From positions 1-43,894 of the forward strand of contig JAMIFV010000047.1 in NCBI GenBank assembly GCA_035906055.1: 43,894 nucleotides of DNA. Direction: 5' to 3'. The position numbers and the translations under genes are program-made. The stretch is from JAMIFV01 sp035906055. Its GTDB lineage: Bacteria; Pseudomonadota; Alphaproteobacteria; Rickettsiales; JABCZZ01. Shown here in pieces: positions 1 to 7,464 of this stretch. Position 1 is the first letter of the stretch. Each line of letters begins with the position of its first letter. The notes under the pieces were generated by a model. It was not told where the DNA came from and did not search any database. It worked only from the letters and a program-made list of their open reading frames with translations.

Positions 1-1
1 C

Positions 2-178
2 ATCAACGGCATTGAGAACTTCTGGAACCAGGCCAAGCGTGCTTTGCGCAAATTCAACGGCATCAAACAGGACAATTTCTACTGGTTCCTCAAGGAGTGC
101 GAATGGCGCTTCAACGGAGGCAAACACAATACACTACTAAAGCAGCTCAAATACTGGTATAAACACACCAAGCATTAA
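2..178 (+). CDS. IS1595-family (ISXO2-like) transposase, C-terminal fragment
   Basis: An open frame runs into the window from the left edge and ends at TAA 176-178, giving the last 58 residues of a protein. The start INGIENFWNQAKRALRKFNG and the later FLKECEWRFN are hallmarks of the ISXO2-like transposase domain found in IS1595-family elements. In this family the segment holds the last acidic catalytic residue (the E of GIENFW) and the basic C-terminal helices. The gene is cut by the window, so I cannot tell whether the element is intact. No terminal inverted repeat could be recognised between the stop and the repeat at 218. Family assignment rests on motif recall only. Confidence 0.75.
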   Translation: MNGIENFWNQAKRALRKFNGIKQDNFYWFLKECEWRFNGGKHNTLLKQLKYWYKHTKH

Positions 179-217
179 CTCTTAGCTACTTCAGCCCCAA
201 ATAATTTCTTGCCATCG

Positions 218-291
218 CCATATGCGTGGAGAAGTTTTTTACGACGACCCCGCAGGATGAATTTGCGGAGCAAAGAGGGGCAGCGTGCCCC
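218..291 (-). repeat. Family A intergenic repeat, copy 1
   Basis: On the plus strand this reads CCATATGCGTGGAG, then CGACGACCCCGCAGG, a stem TTTGC-GGA-GCAAA, and a terminal hairpin GGGGCA-GCG-TGCCCC at 277-291. It is a member of the seven-copy family described in the findings. In the sense orientation (minus strand) it begins 10 bp after the DUF805 stop codon, so it would lie in that gene's 3' untranslated region. Confidence 0.8.
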
Positions 292-301
292 TTTAAAAAA
301 T

Positions 302-832
302 CTACTGCTGCCCCAGCAATTTCTGTATCTCTTGCAATTGTTGCAACATTTGCTCCGGGTTCTGCTGCTGCAGAACGTGCGTCTCTTTAACAAACAAAGC
401 GACAGCCACGAAAATAAACAGCATACAAAACAGCAGGGTTATCGCCAGTGCATAGCTGCTTGCGGGCTTTTGCCCGTCATAACGATTCTCGCCTTCGCTA
501 GGCGGGATCACCCACAATATGGCGGCATAGACGATGTTGGAGACTACGCCTTCAAACAGAAACGAAATCATACCGGCCAGCAGCAGCCAGCCGCCGCTCA
601 TACCGGCATCATGCAGGCGGCGGATGGAAACATTCATCGAAGGCAGCGCCACTACCGATGCGAACAGCAGCGACAGGAACATGATGAGGTAGGAGTCCTC
701 TTCACCCAGTTGCAGCAAAGCCTGCGCCACTATCACCAGCGCCGACCAGTAGCCGAACTCGGCGCGGCCTGCCCTGCCCGTCGCCACCCAGTATTTGCTC
801 CATACCGACTTTATAGCTTCTGCGAAGTTCAT
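302..832 (-). CDS. DUF805 family inner-membrane protein
   Basis: A 176-residue protein of the DUF805 family (YhaH/YhaI-like), whose biochemical role is unknown. The N-terminal sequence with a Trp-rich 'RAGRAEFGYW' stretch and the central RRLHDAGMSGGW motif (about residues 71-82) are diagnostic; the family normally has R.HD.G.SGWW here. Hydrophobic stretches at about 28-42, 46-66, 80-108 and 128-148 suggest four membrane segments. The Gln-rich tail (QQQNPEQMLQQLQEIQKLLGQQ region) is likely a short cytoplasmic coiled coil and is longer than in the compact family members. It stands alone on the minus strand, downstream of the FkbM gene, with family A repeats on both sides. Confidence 0.85.
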   Translation of the reverse strand: MNFAEAIKSVWSKYWVATGRAGRAEFGYWSALVIVAQALLQLGEEDSYLIMFLSLLFASVVALPSMNVSIRRLHDAGMSGGWLLLAGMISFLFEGVVSNIVYAAILWVIPPSEGENRYDGQKPASSYALAITLLFCMLFIFVAVALFVKETHVLQQQNPEQMLQQLQEIQKLLGQQ

Positions 833-857
833 GGGCGAAACTATTCTTTCTTATAGC

Positions 858-915
858 AGCGGCGGCCCCGCCGAGGGAATTTATGCAGAACATAAATGGG
901 GGAAACGTTTCCCCC
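858..915 (-). repeat. Family A intergenic repeat, copy 2
   Basis: Contains GGCCCCGCCGAGGG, then a stem TTTATG-CAGAA-CATAAA, then an 18-nt perfect palindrome GGGGGAAACGTTTCCCCC at 898-915. The inner stem differs in sequence from copies 1 and 5 but keeps pairing. It lies between the FkbM stop (987) and the DUF805 start (832), in the sense orientation with respect to the FkbM gene. The left end is degraded compared with other copies. Confidence 0.7.
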
Positions 916-986
916 AGCTATTGCCAGACACTCGTTTAAACAACCTGTTCACCCGCATACCATCCGCAGAGTAGCAACAGCCGTGG

Positions 987-1811
987 TTATTGCTCCGCAT
1001 CATAAACATATTCCAACATGAATCGGCTTGTAGGGGCATAGGAATGCTCCGCTGGAACGCACAAAATATTGAACGATGCCACATTGCCCCAGATATTTTT
1101 GCTGACCTGATTGTAATTATTACGGTTAAACAGGTGCACCGTATGTTTATAGACCTTATAGCCCAATGAATTAACGTATTTCACCAACTCTGTTCCGCCC
1201 GCATCATCACTCTCCAGATACATAATCGGCCTGAAGGCTGAAATAACCTCTTTCGCTCCTTTAACAATTTCCAACTCCATGCCTTCAGCATCCACTTTGA
1301 TAAAAGAGAGTGACTTAAAAGATGCCTTCATGTGATCCAGCGAAATCTTCCTGACGACCTTGCCATGATCATCAGACATCCTGATTCCACCGAAATTATT
1401 GGGAACGTCGTAATTAACATAGGGGACTCTGGTTACTCCTGCCTGCGAAGATACGGCTGCATGTACCGCTTCAACATTCGTGAGATTGTTCAGAACGATA
1501 TTTGCGGATAACGTATAATAAACCAATTGCTGGGGCTCAAAAGCAAATACGTATCCGGTCGGCCCCACCATTTTTGCAATCGGCACCGTGTGCGAACCAA
1601 TATTGGAGCCAATTTCTATTACTACGCTTCCCTTGCCGACAAAGGTGCTGAACAGCTCGATTTCGTTTTCACTCCATTCTCCGTAAACCTCGATGGATTT
1701 GCCCACATAGACATCGTTCTTGTTATACAGGAAAAAGCCATGCCTGGCCTTTACAATGGCGCTGAATCCGGAGGTGTTGACGATCTGCTGTTTATTATGA
1801 TGCAATTCCAA
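987..1811 (-). CDS. FkbM family SAM-dependent methyltransferase
   Basis: A putative O-methyltransferase of the FkbM family (Methyltransf_21), which typically methylates sugar or polyketide hydroxyls. SAM-binding motif I is VVIEIGSNIGSHTVPIA (about residues 59-75), followed by the acidic FAFEPQ. The family signature SFIKVDAEGMELEIVKGA lies at about 170-187. The reading frame opens with TTG at 1811, inside the last 17 bases of purB, with only a weak purine stretch upstream, so the true start could be slightly different. The gene is visibly AT-richer than purB (many AAT, ATA and TTA codons), which suggests acquisition by transfer. Its substrate cannot be inferred, since no glycan or polyketide genes adjoin it. 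Confidence 0.85.
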   Translation of the reverse strand: MELHHNKQQIVNTSGFSAIVKARHGFFLYNKNDVYVGKSIEVYGEWSENEIELFSTFVGKGSVVIEIGSNIGSHTVPIAKMVGPTGYVFAFEPQQLVYYTLSANIVLNNLTNVEAVHAAVSSQAGVTRVPYVNYDVPNNFGGIRMSDDHGKVVRKISLDHMKASFKSLSFIKVDAEGMELEIVKGAKEVISAFRPIMYLESDDAGGTELVKYVNSLGYKVYKHTVHLFNRNNYNQVSKNIWGNVASFNILCVPAEHSYAPTSRFMLEYVYDAEQ

Positions 1812-3096
1812 ACACCCGCTTGAAGATCGTGTTCACATGCTTGGTGTGGTACTTCACATCGAACAGTTTTTTGATGTCGGCGGGTTTCAATGCGGCAGTC
1901 ACCTCTTTGTCAGCCAGCAATTCGGTGAGGAAGTCTTTGCCCTGCTCCCACACCTTCATGGCGTTGCGCTGCACGAGCTTGTAGGAATCCTCGCGGCTCA
2001 CGCCTGCCTGCGTAAGCGCCAGCAGCACGCGCTGGGAGAACACAAGGCCGCCGAGCTTATCAAGGTTTTTCTGCATGTTCTTGGGGTACACAATGAGTTT
2101 ATCGAGCATGCCGGTGAGACGCGCCAGGGCGAAGTCCAGCGTCACGGTGGCGTCGGGGCCAGCCATGCGCTCCACCGATGAGTGCGAGATATCACGCTCA
2201 TGCCAGAGCGCTACGTTCTCAAATGCCGGGATGGCATAAGCGCGCACCATGCGCGCAAGGCCGCAGAGATTTTCGGAAAGCACCGGATTGCGCTTATGCG
2301 GCATGGCGGAACTGCCCTTCTGCCCGGGCGAGAAGAATTCTTCCGCTTCCAGCACTTCGGTGCGCTGCAGGTGGCGAATCTCGGTAGCAACATTCTCCAC
2401 GGAACTGGCGATAACGGCGAGCGTTGCAAAGAACATGGCGTGGCGGTCACGCGGGATGACCTGCGTGGAGACAGGCTCCACCGTAAGCCCCATCTTCTTG
2501 GCCACATAGGCTTCAATGGAGGGGTCGATATTGGCGAACGTACCCACCGCGCCGGAAATGGCGCAGGTGGCGATTTCTTCGTTGGCGGCTTTCAGGCGCG
2601 CGCGGCAACGCTCAAACTCGGCATAGAAACGGGCGAATTTCAACCCCATCGTCACCGGCTCAGCATGGATGCCGTGGCTGCGCCCTACACAGACCATATC
2701 CCTGGTTTCCATCGCGCGGCGCCTGAGCACTTTGAGCAAAGCATCAATATCTTTCAGCAGGATGTCCCCCGCTTGCTTAAGCTGCACGGCGAGGCAGGTA
2801 TCAAGCACGTCGGAACTCGTCATGCCCTGATGCAGGAAGCGTGCTTCCGGCCCCACATATTCGGCCACGTTGGTCAGGAACGCGATCACGTCATGCTTGG
2901 TGACCGCTTCGATCTCGTCGATACGCGCCACGTCGAAATTGCCCTTCTTCCAGATGGTCTTGGCGGCGGCCTTGGGGATAACCCCCTTTTCGGCCAGCGC
3001 GTCGCAGGCATGCGCTTCGATCTCGAACCAGATACGGTAACGGTTCTCAGCTTGCCAGATGGCTGCCATTTCAGGACGCGAATATCTTGGGATCAT
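1795..3096 (-). CDS. purB: Adenylosuccinate lyase
   Basis: Catalyses two fumarate-releasing steps of purine synthesis: SAICAR to AICAR, and adenylosuccinate to AMP. The protein has 433 residues, normal for the short bacterial type. The fumarase/ASL superfamily signature GSSAMPHKRNPVLSEN (about 262-277) holds the flexible catalytic serine loop, and TSSDVLDT (about 93-100) and GRSHGIHAEPVT (about 139-150) are the other two conserved regions with the catalytic histidine. It starts with MIPRYSRPEMAAIW, the typical alphaproteobacterial N terminus, with an AAGGA-like site about 11 bases upstream. Its 3' end overlaps the FkbM gene. Other pur genes are not adjacent. Confidence 0.97.
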   Translation of the reverse strand: MIPRYSRPEMAAIWQAENRYRIWFEIEAHACDALAEKGVIPKAAAKTIWKKGNFDVARIDEIEAVTKHDVIAFLTNVAEYVGPEARFLHQGMTSSDVLDTCLAVQLKQAGDILLKDIDALLKVLRRRAMETRDMVCVGRSHGIHAEPVTMGLKFARFYAEFERCRARLKAANEEIATCAISGAVGTFANIDPSIEAYVAKKMGLTVEPVSTQVIPRDRHAMFFATLAVIASSVENVATEIRHLQRTEVLEAEEFFSPGQKGSSAMPHKRNPVLSENLCGLARMVRAYAIPAFENVALWHERDISHSSVERMAGPDATVTLDFALARLTGMLDKLIVYPKNMQKNLDKLGGLVFSQRVLLALTQAGVSREDSYKLVQRNAMKVWEQGKDFLTELLADKEVTAALKPADIKKLFDVKYHTKHVNTIFKRVFGIAS

Positions 3097-3121
3097 AAAG
3101 TTTTAATTCCTTACCATTACT

Positions 3122-3201
3122 CGTCATCCCATGATTTAATAGCGGGATCTCATGCCAGTGCATAATCGCATGAGATACTGCGGTCAAGCCACAGTATGAC
3201 G
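3122..3201. repeat. Family D palindromic repeat (CGTCAT...ATGACG), copy 1
   Basis: An 80-bp inverted-repeat element in the divergent gap between purB and the SOD gene. It begins CGTCATCCC and ends CACAGTATGACG, with a central perfect hairpin ATCTCATGC/GCATGAGAT around a 12-nt loop. GGTCAAGCCACAGTATGACG resembles palindromic repeats seen in Rickettsiales-type genomes. It may carry or displace promoter elements for both genes. Confidence 0.7.
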
Positions 3202-3268
3202 GATCAATATGAAGATTAATCATTGAAACTTTACTTATTCAACTCTAATTGTAGCGCTGGAGAGATAT

Positions 3269-4006
3269 ATGCAGTTTACACGACGTAGCTTCTGTAAATC
3301 CCTGTTTGCCGCCGCTTCCGCCGCGCTTGCCCCCGCAATTGGGCTGGCTGGCTCGCGGGACAATGAAAAACATCCGTTAACCGCCAACCCGAAAGAGGGC
3401 GCCATGACCTTTACACTTCCCGAACTTCCCTATGCTCCCAACGCGCTGGAGCCCCATATCACCGCCAATACGCTGAGCTTCCACCACGGCAAGCACCATA
3501 ATGCGTATGTGGTGAACCTGAACAACCTCATTAAAGATACCGATTTCGCCAAGCTCACGCTGGAAGAGATCATCCTCAAGTCCGTAGGCGACAACACCAG
3601 GGCAGGCATCTTCAACAATGCCGCTCAGGTATGGAACCACACTTTCTACTGGCACTCCATGAAGCCAAACGGCGGCAGCGCTCCCAAGGGCGCACTTGCT
3701 GAAAAGATCAACAAGGACTTCGGCAGCTTTGACGCGTTCAAGGAAGCCTTCAAGCAGGCTGGCGCTACGCAATTCGGCAGCGGCTGGGCGTGGCTGGTGC
3801 TGGACAAGGGCACCCTCAAAGTGACCAAAACCCCTAATGCCGACCTGCCGATGGTGCACAAGCAGACCGCGCTCCTCACCATGGACGTGTGGGAGCATGC
3901 TTACTATCTCGACTTCCAGAACCGCAGGCCGGACTACATCACCACCTTCCTCGACAAGCTGGTGAACTGGGACTTCGCCGAAGAAAACTTCAAGAAAGCT
4001 GCCTAA
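3269..4006 (+). CDS. sodB: Iron superoxide dismutase with Tat-like N-terminal leader
   Basis: Converts superoxide to oxygen and hydrogen peroxide. The catalytic part (from about residue 46) carries the metal ligands in HHGKHHNAYV, AAQVWNHTFYWH and DVWEHAYYLDFQNRRPDY. The AAQVWNHTFYW glutamine position is the Fe-SOD type. Residues 1-45 form an extra leader with TRRSFCKS followed by an Ala-rich hydrophobic stretch, matching the twin-arginine consensus, so export is possible. Two starts are supported: ATG 3269 with GGAG 6 bases upstream, and ATG 3404 with GAGG 5 bases upstream, the latter giving a leaderless cytosolic enzyme of usual length. Both products may be made. A terminator follows at 4032. 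Confidence 0.93.
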   Translation: MQFTRRSFCKSLFAAASAALAPAIGLAGSRDNEKHPLTANPKEGAMTFTLPELPYAPNALEPHITANTLSFHHGKHHNAYVVNLNNLIKDTDFAKLTLEEIILKSVGDNTRAGIFNNAAQVWNHTFYWHSMKPNGGSAPKGALAEKINKDFGSFDAFKEAFKQAGATQFGSGWAWLVLDKGTLKVTKTPNADLPMVHKQTALLTMDVWEHAYYLDFQNRRPDYITTFLDKLVNWDFAEENFKKAA

Positions 4007-4031
4007 TTAAGGCATTAGGCTTTGGGCCTAA

Positions 4032-4057
4032 GGGAGTGGGGATTCCACTCCCTTTTT
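4032..4057 (+). terminator. Rho-independent terminator of the SOD gene
   Basis: Stem GGGAGTGG (4032-4039) pairs perfectly with CCACTCCC (4045-4052) around a 5-nt loop, followed by five T. It lies 26 bp after the SOD stop and just before the convergent secD 3' end. Confidence 0.9.
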
Positions 4058-4074
4058 ATTGCACCAAGAAAGCT

Positions 4075-5658
4075 CTAGATGGGTACTTTTTTGGGCTTTG
4101 TGCGCCTGAGCCAGATGCTCACCATGAGGCGCGTCAGCACGATGGCGGTGAACATGGAGGCGAGGATGCCGATAGCCAGCGTGATGGCAAAGCCCTTCAC
4201 GGTGCCGGTACCGAAGTAATACAGCAGCACGGCAGCGATGAGCGTAGTGATGTTTGCATCGGTGATCGTGGCCTGCGCCATGCGGAAGCCCGCCTCAATG
4301 GAGGAGAACGGCGACTTGCCGTTGCGCTGCTCTTCACGGATGCGTTCATAGATAAGCACGTTGGCGTCCACCGCCATGCCAAGCGTGAGCACCATGCCCG
4401 CGATACCGGGCAGCGTCAGCGTTGCCTGGAACAAGGAGAGTGATCCGATAATGAACACGAGGTTGAACAGCATGGCAATGTTGGCGAACATGCCGAACAG
4501 ACCGTAATTAAGGTACATGAACACGACGACGAGCAGCACGCCCAGCAGCGAGGCAAGCTTTCCCGCCTCAATGGAGTCAGCTCCGAGGCTCGGGCCCACG
4601 CTGCGCTCTTCCACGACGTTTAGCGGCACCGGCAGCGCGCCGGAGCGCAGCAGCACGGCCAGATCGTTCGCGGTTTCCGATGTGAAGTTTCCGGTAATGA
4701 TGCCGTCGCCTGTAAGTATCGCGCTCTGGATTACCGGCGCGGTGATGATCTTGCCATCCAGCACCACGGCGAAACGCCTGCCGATATTCTTGCTGGAAAT
4801 CTCGGCGAAGCGCTGCGCGCCTGCGGCGTTGAATTTAAAGCTCACTACCGGCTCGTTGGTATGGCTGTCGAACGTGGCGGCAGAATCGACCAGCATTTCA
4901 CCGCCCAGTTCCACACGGCTTTTAAGCACATAGGGCACAGGCTGTTCGCGGTGCGACGCCCTGCCCTCTGCATACACCAGCATGGAACCCGGCGGAACCT
5001 TGCCGAGCGCTGCGTCTTCCGTGCTGGCATTTTCATCCACCAGATGGAAAGCCATCTTGGCGGTTTTGCCGAGCAGTGCCTTGAGGCGTTCGGGATCCTG
5101 CAGGCCGGGCACCTGAAGCACGATGCGCGACTCCCCCTGACGCTGAATGATAGGTTCGCGCGTGCCGGTTTCATCCACGCGCTTGTGGACAATCTGGATG
5201 GACTGGTCGATCAGGTGCTGCTTCTTGGCTTTGAGCGCCGTTTCTGAATAGGTCATCTGGTAGGAGCCGTCAGCGCCGGTTTTAATTTCGATCTCGGGGT
5301 CAACCTTGCGCACGATCTCGCGGATGGCAGCCTCGTTGCCCGCAGGCGCGAGCAGCGAGAAGGTTACGCCCTTCTCCGTGCCGTGCAGGTCTTTATACAT
5401 GATCTTGCGGGTAATCATCTCGGAGCGCAGCGCTTCCACCAGGGAGGTCATCTGCTCGCGGAAATACTGGTCGTAGTTGAGCTCAAGCAGCAGGTAAGAC
5501 CCGCCCTGCAGGTCAAGGCCAAGGCTGACGGTCTTGGCAGGCATGAAAGAGGGCCATTTAGCGCGCTGCTCTTCAGTGAACAGGTTAGGCAACGCCAATA
5601 AGGAGAAAAAAAGGCAGACGAAAGTAACGAGGGCAAGTTTCCAGCGCGGGAAATACAC
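4075..5658 (-). CDS. secD: Protein translocase subunit SecD
   Basis: Inner-membrane RND-type subunit that uses the proton motive force to help release proteins from the SecYEG channel. The 527-residue protein has an N-terminal membrane segment (about 8-27), the SecD signature LGLDLQGGSYLLLEL (about 46-60), a large periplasmic P1 domain, and a C-terminal five-helix bundle with GMAVDANVLIYERIREEQRNG (about 430-450). It follows yajC by 14 bp, so the two are co-transcribed. The partner gene secF, normally directly downstream or fused, is absent here: the next gene is the convergent SOD gene. SecF must be encoded elsewhere. Confidence 0.97.
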   Translation of the reverse strand: MYFPRWKLALVTFVCLFFSLLALPNLFTEEQRAKWPSFMPAKTVSLGLDLQGGSYLLLELNYDQYFREQMTSLVEALRSEMITRKIMYKDLHGTEKGVTFSLLAPAGNEAAIREIVRKVDPEIEIKTGADGSYQMTYSETALKAKKQHLIDQSIQIVHKRVDETGTREPIIQRQGESRIVLQVPGLQDPERLKALLGKTAKMAFHLVDENASTEDAALGKVPPGSMLVYAEGRASHREQPVPYVLKSRVELGGEMLVDSAATFDSHTNEPVVSFKFNAAGAQRFAEISSKNIGRRFAVVLDGKIITAPVIQSAILTGDGIITGNFTSETANDLAVLLRSGALPVPLNVVEERSVGPSLGADSIEAGKLASLLGVLLVVVFMYLNYGLFGMFANIAMLFNLVFIIGSLSLFQATLTLPGIAGMVLTLGMAVDANVLIYERIREEQRNGKSPFSSIEAGFRMAQATITDANITTLIAAVLLYYFGTGTVKGFAITLAIGILASMFTAIVLTRLMVSIWLRRTKPKKVPI

Positions 5659-5672
5659 GGGCGCTCCTTAAA

Positions 5673-6065
5673 TTAAGCTTCGGATTTATTGTCGTTGGCT
5701 ACCGGCGTTTTGGACACCAGGTGGGAAACCGTATCGCGTACCACCCGGATCTTCACTTCCGGCGCGATCTCAATGACCAGCACGTCTTCATCAACCTTGC
5801 TGATAGTGCCGATAACGCCGCCAGCGGTGACTACCTTGTCGCCGCGCTTGAGGGTTTTCACGAAATCATCATGCTCGCGCACGCGCTTCTGCTGCGGGCG
5901 GATCAGCAGGAAATAGAACACCACGAAGATGAGCAGCAGCGGCAGCACCGACATGATAATGGAAGGCTCGCCCGCCATTTCGCCAGCCGGGATATGGGTT
6001 TGCGCAACTCCGCCTACATGAGTCGTGCCGGTAGTATCAGCGGCGCTGGCATCCGAAATGAACAT
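5673..6065 (-). CDS. yajC: Preprotein translocase accessory subunit YajC
   Basis: Small inner-membrane partner of SecDF. The 130-residue protein has a polar N-terminal extension of about 35 residues, a single membrane helix (IIMSVLPLLLIFVVFYFLL, about 36-54), the family motif IRPQQKRVREHDDFVKTLKRGDKVVTAGGVIGTI just after it, and a short acidic or basic tail. The ribosome binding site is an AGGGG about 8 bases before ATG 6065. It lies 56 bp after rpmG and 14 bp before secD, suggesting a small operon rpmG-yajC-secD. The N terminus is somewhat longer than in E. coli YajC, as is common in alphaproteobacteria. Confidence 0.95.
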   Translation of the reverse strand: MFISDASAADTTGTTHVGGVAQTHIPAGEMAGEPSIIMSVLPLLLIFVVFYFLLIRPQQKRVREHDDFVKTLKRGDKVVTAGGVIGTISKVDEDVLVIEIAPEVKIRVVRDTVSHLVSKTPVANDNKSEA

Positions 6066-6121
6066 AACAACACCCCTTCAGGCAGTATGGCACGCGCACT
6101 CCAGAAGAGTACGGCGGTTGA

Positions 6122-6289
6122 TTACTTGAGCTTGGTTTCGTTGAATACGACGTGCTTGCGGGCTTTCGCATCATATTTGCGGAAAGACAGCTTTTCGGTC
6201 TGCTTCTTGGGGTTCTTTTTCTTTACATAGAACACGCCCGTGTCAGCGGAGCTTGCGAGCTTGATAAGCACAATATTTTTCTTAGCCAT
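6122..6289 (-). CDS. rpmG: 50S ribosomal protein L33
   Basis: Small basic protein of the large ribosomal subunit, near the E site. The product is 55 residues starting MAKKNIVLIKLASSADTG, with the conserved FYVKKKNPKK and the YDAKARKHVVFNE-type C-terminal segment. It lacks the CxxC zinc pairs found in the zinc-binding form, so it is the C-minus type. A longer frame starts at 6310, but ATG 6289 matches the family start and has AGG 7 bases upstream. A near-consensus promoter lies at 6323-6350. Confidence 0.95.
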   Translation of the reverse strand: MAKKNIVLIKLASSADTGVFYVKKKNPKKQTEKLSFRKYDAKARKHVVFNETKLK

Positions 6290-6322
6290 AGGAATACCTT
6301 TTGCATGCAAAACAGAGGCAGC

Positions 6323-6350
6323 AACATAGTCAATATAGTTGGCTTGTCAA
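6323..6350 (-). promoter_or_regulatory. Predicted sigma70-type promoter of rpmG
   Basis: On the minus strand TTGACA (6350-6345) is followed, after 16 bases, by TATGTT (6328-6323). The -35 is a perfect match and the -10 matches four of six. The predicted start of transcription, about 6316, leaves a leader of under 30 bases before rpmG. Confidence 0.5.
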
Positions 6351-6442
6351 CCACTTCCCGAAATCTTCCAAAAATCTTTGACTTTCAGGCGCTATTACCC
6401 CAAAGTGCCGCCTTCTTTTATTAGCAGAATGGATTGAAATTC

Positions 6443-7315
6443 ATGAAAAAAGTCAGAAAAGTCGTTTTCCCCGTGGGCGGCCTTGGCACACGTTTCCTGC
6501 CTGCCACCAAGTCCATGCCCAAGGAAATGCTGCCGGTTGTAGACAAGCCTATTATCCATTATGCCTTTGAAGAAGCTAGGGAAGCGGGCATTGAAGAATT
6601 TATCTTTGTCACCGGCCGCAACAAAAGCGCCATTGAAGACCATTTCGACCATTCCTACGAATTACAGCACACGCTTTCCACCCGCGAAAAGAAAACCGAA
6701 CTGGCACTCACGCGCGACTGGCTGCCGCCTGCGGGCAGCATCGCCTACACGCGCCAGATGGAACCGATGGGCCTTGGCCACGCGGTGTGGTGCGCGCGCC
6801 ATCTCGTGGGCGACGAACCTTTTGCCGTTATCCTCGCCGACGATATGGTGCTCTCCAAGCGCCCCTGCCTCAAACAGATGATCGAGCAGTATAACAAGAC
6901 CGGCGGCAACATGGCCGCTGTTATGGACGTTCCGCGCGAGCGCACCAAGAGCTACGGCATCCTCGATATCGCCGAAGAACCCAGCGACAAGCTGGTACTG
7001 GCCAAAGGCCTTGTGGAAAAACCCGATCCCAGGGAAGCCCCCTCCACCCTCTCTATCATTGGGCGCTACGTGCTCGACGCCTCCATTTTCACCGTGCTTG
7101 AAAAGCAGCGCAAAGGCAGCGGCGGCGAGATACAGCTTACCGACGCCATGAGCGCCATGATCCCCAAGGTGCCGTTCTACGGTTACCGCTTTGAAGGCGT
7201 GCGTTACGATTGCGGCTCCAAGATCGGCTACCTTGAAGCCAACATCGCCTACTCGCTTGCGCGTGATGACATGAGCAAAGATGTAAAAGATATTCTTAAA
7301 CAGTTTACGAAATAG
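6443..7315 (+). CDS. galU: UTP-glucose-1-phosphate uridylyltransferase
   Basis: Makes UDP-glucose from UTP and glucose-1-phosphate for envelope polysaccharides. The nucleotidyltransferase signature FPVGGLGTRFLPATKSMPKEM with catalytic Arg and Lys is at about residues 9-29, followed by DKPIIHYAFEEAREAG; the metal-binding Asp is in AVILADDMV (about 130-138), and GGEIQLTDAM is near the C terminus. About 290 residues, the usual length. An in-frame TTG exists 9 bases upstream at 6434, but ATG 6443 (MKKVRKVVFP) is the more likely start. The gene is followed by ugd, whose product uses UDP-glucose, so the pair supplies UDP-glucuronate. A family B repeat fills the gap between them. Confidence 0.97.
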   Translation: MKKVRKVVFPVGGLGTRFLPATKSMPKEMLPVVDKPIIHYAFEEAREAGIEEFIFVTGRNKSAIEDHFDHSYELQHTLSTREKKTELALTRDWLPPAGSIAYTRQMEPMGLGHAVWCARHLVGDEPFAVILADDMVLSKRPCLKQMIEQYNKTGGNMAAVMDVPRERTKSYGILDIAEEPSDKLVLAKGLVEKPDPREAPSTLSIIGRYVLDASIFTVLEKQRKGSGGEIQLTDAMSAMIPKVPFYGYRFEGVRYDCGSKIGYLEANIAYSLARDDMSKDVKDILKQFTK

Positions 7316-7317
7316 GC

Positions 7318-7463
7318 AAACCTCTCCGTCAAAACTCGCTGCGGTGTGGCGGAGGCAAGGAGCAACGAAGCGCAGAACCGGAATGTACACTTGAGTACAT
7401 GAGGATTCGAGCATCGCAGCGACAGAGTATGCGCCCACCGCAGTAGAGTTTTGACAGAGGTTT
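7318..7463. repeat. Family B inverted-repeat element, copy 1 (galU-ugd gap)
   Basis: A 146-bp element beginning 2 bp after the galU stop and ending 1 bp before the ugd ATG. The ends are complementary over about 28 bp: AAACCTCTCCGTCAAAACTC on the left against GAGTTTTGACAGAGGTTT on the right, extended by CTGCGGTG/CACCGCAG. The core has GGAATGTACA, then CTTG, then AGTACATGAGG. The right arm contains the AGAGG that serves as ugd ribosome binding site. It belongs to the same family as copies at 17186 and 20898. Confidence 0.8.
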
Positions 7464-7464
7464 T

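Noticed and set aside
2182..3165. A 327-codon open frame on the plus strand across purB
   Set aside because: It is the antisense of a clear adenylosuccinate lyase gene, with no recognisable motif. High GC at third positions produces such shadows.
6290..6310. A seven-codon N-terminal extension of L33
   Set aside because: The family begins MAKK, and the internal ATG has an AGG at suitable distance.
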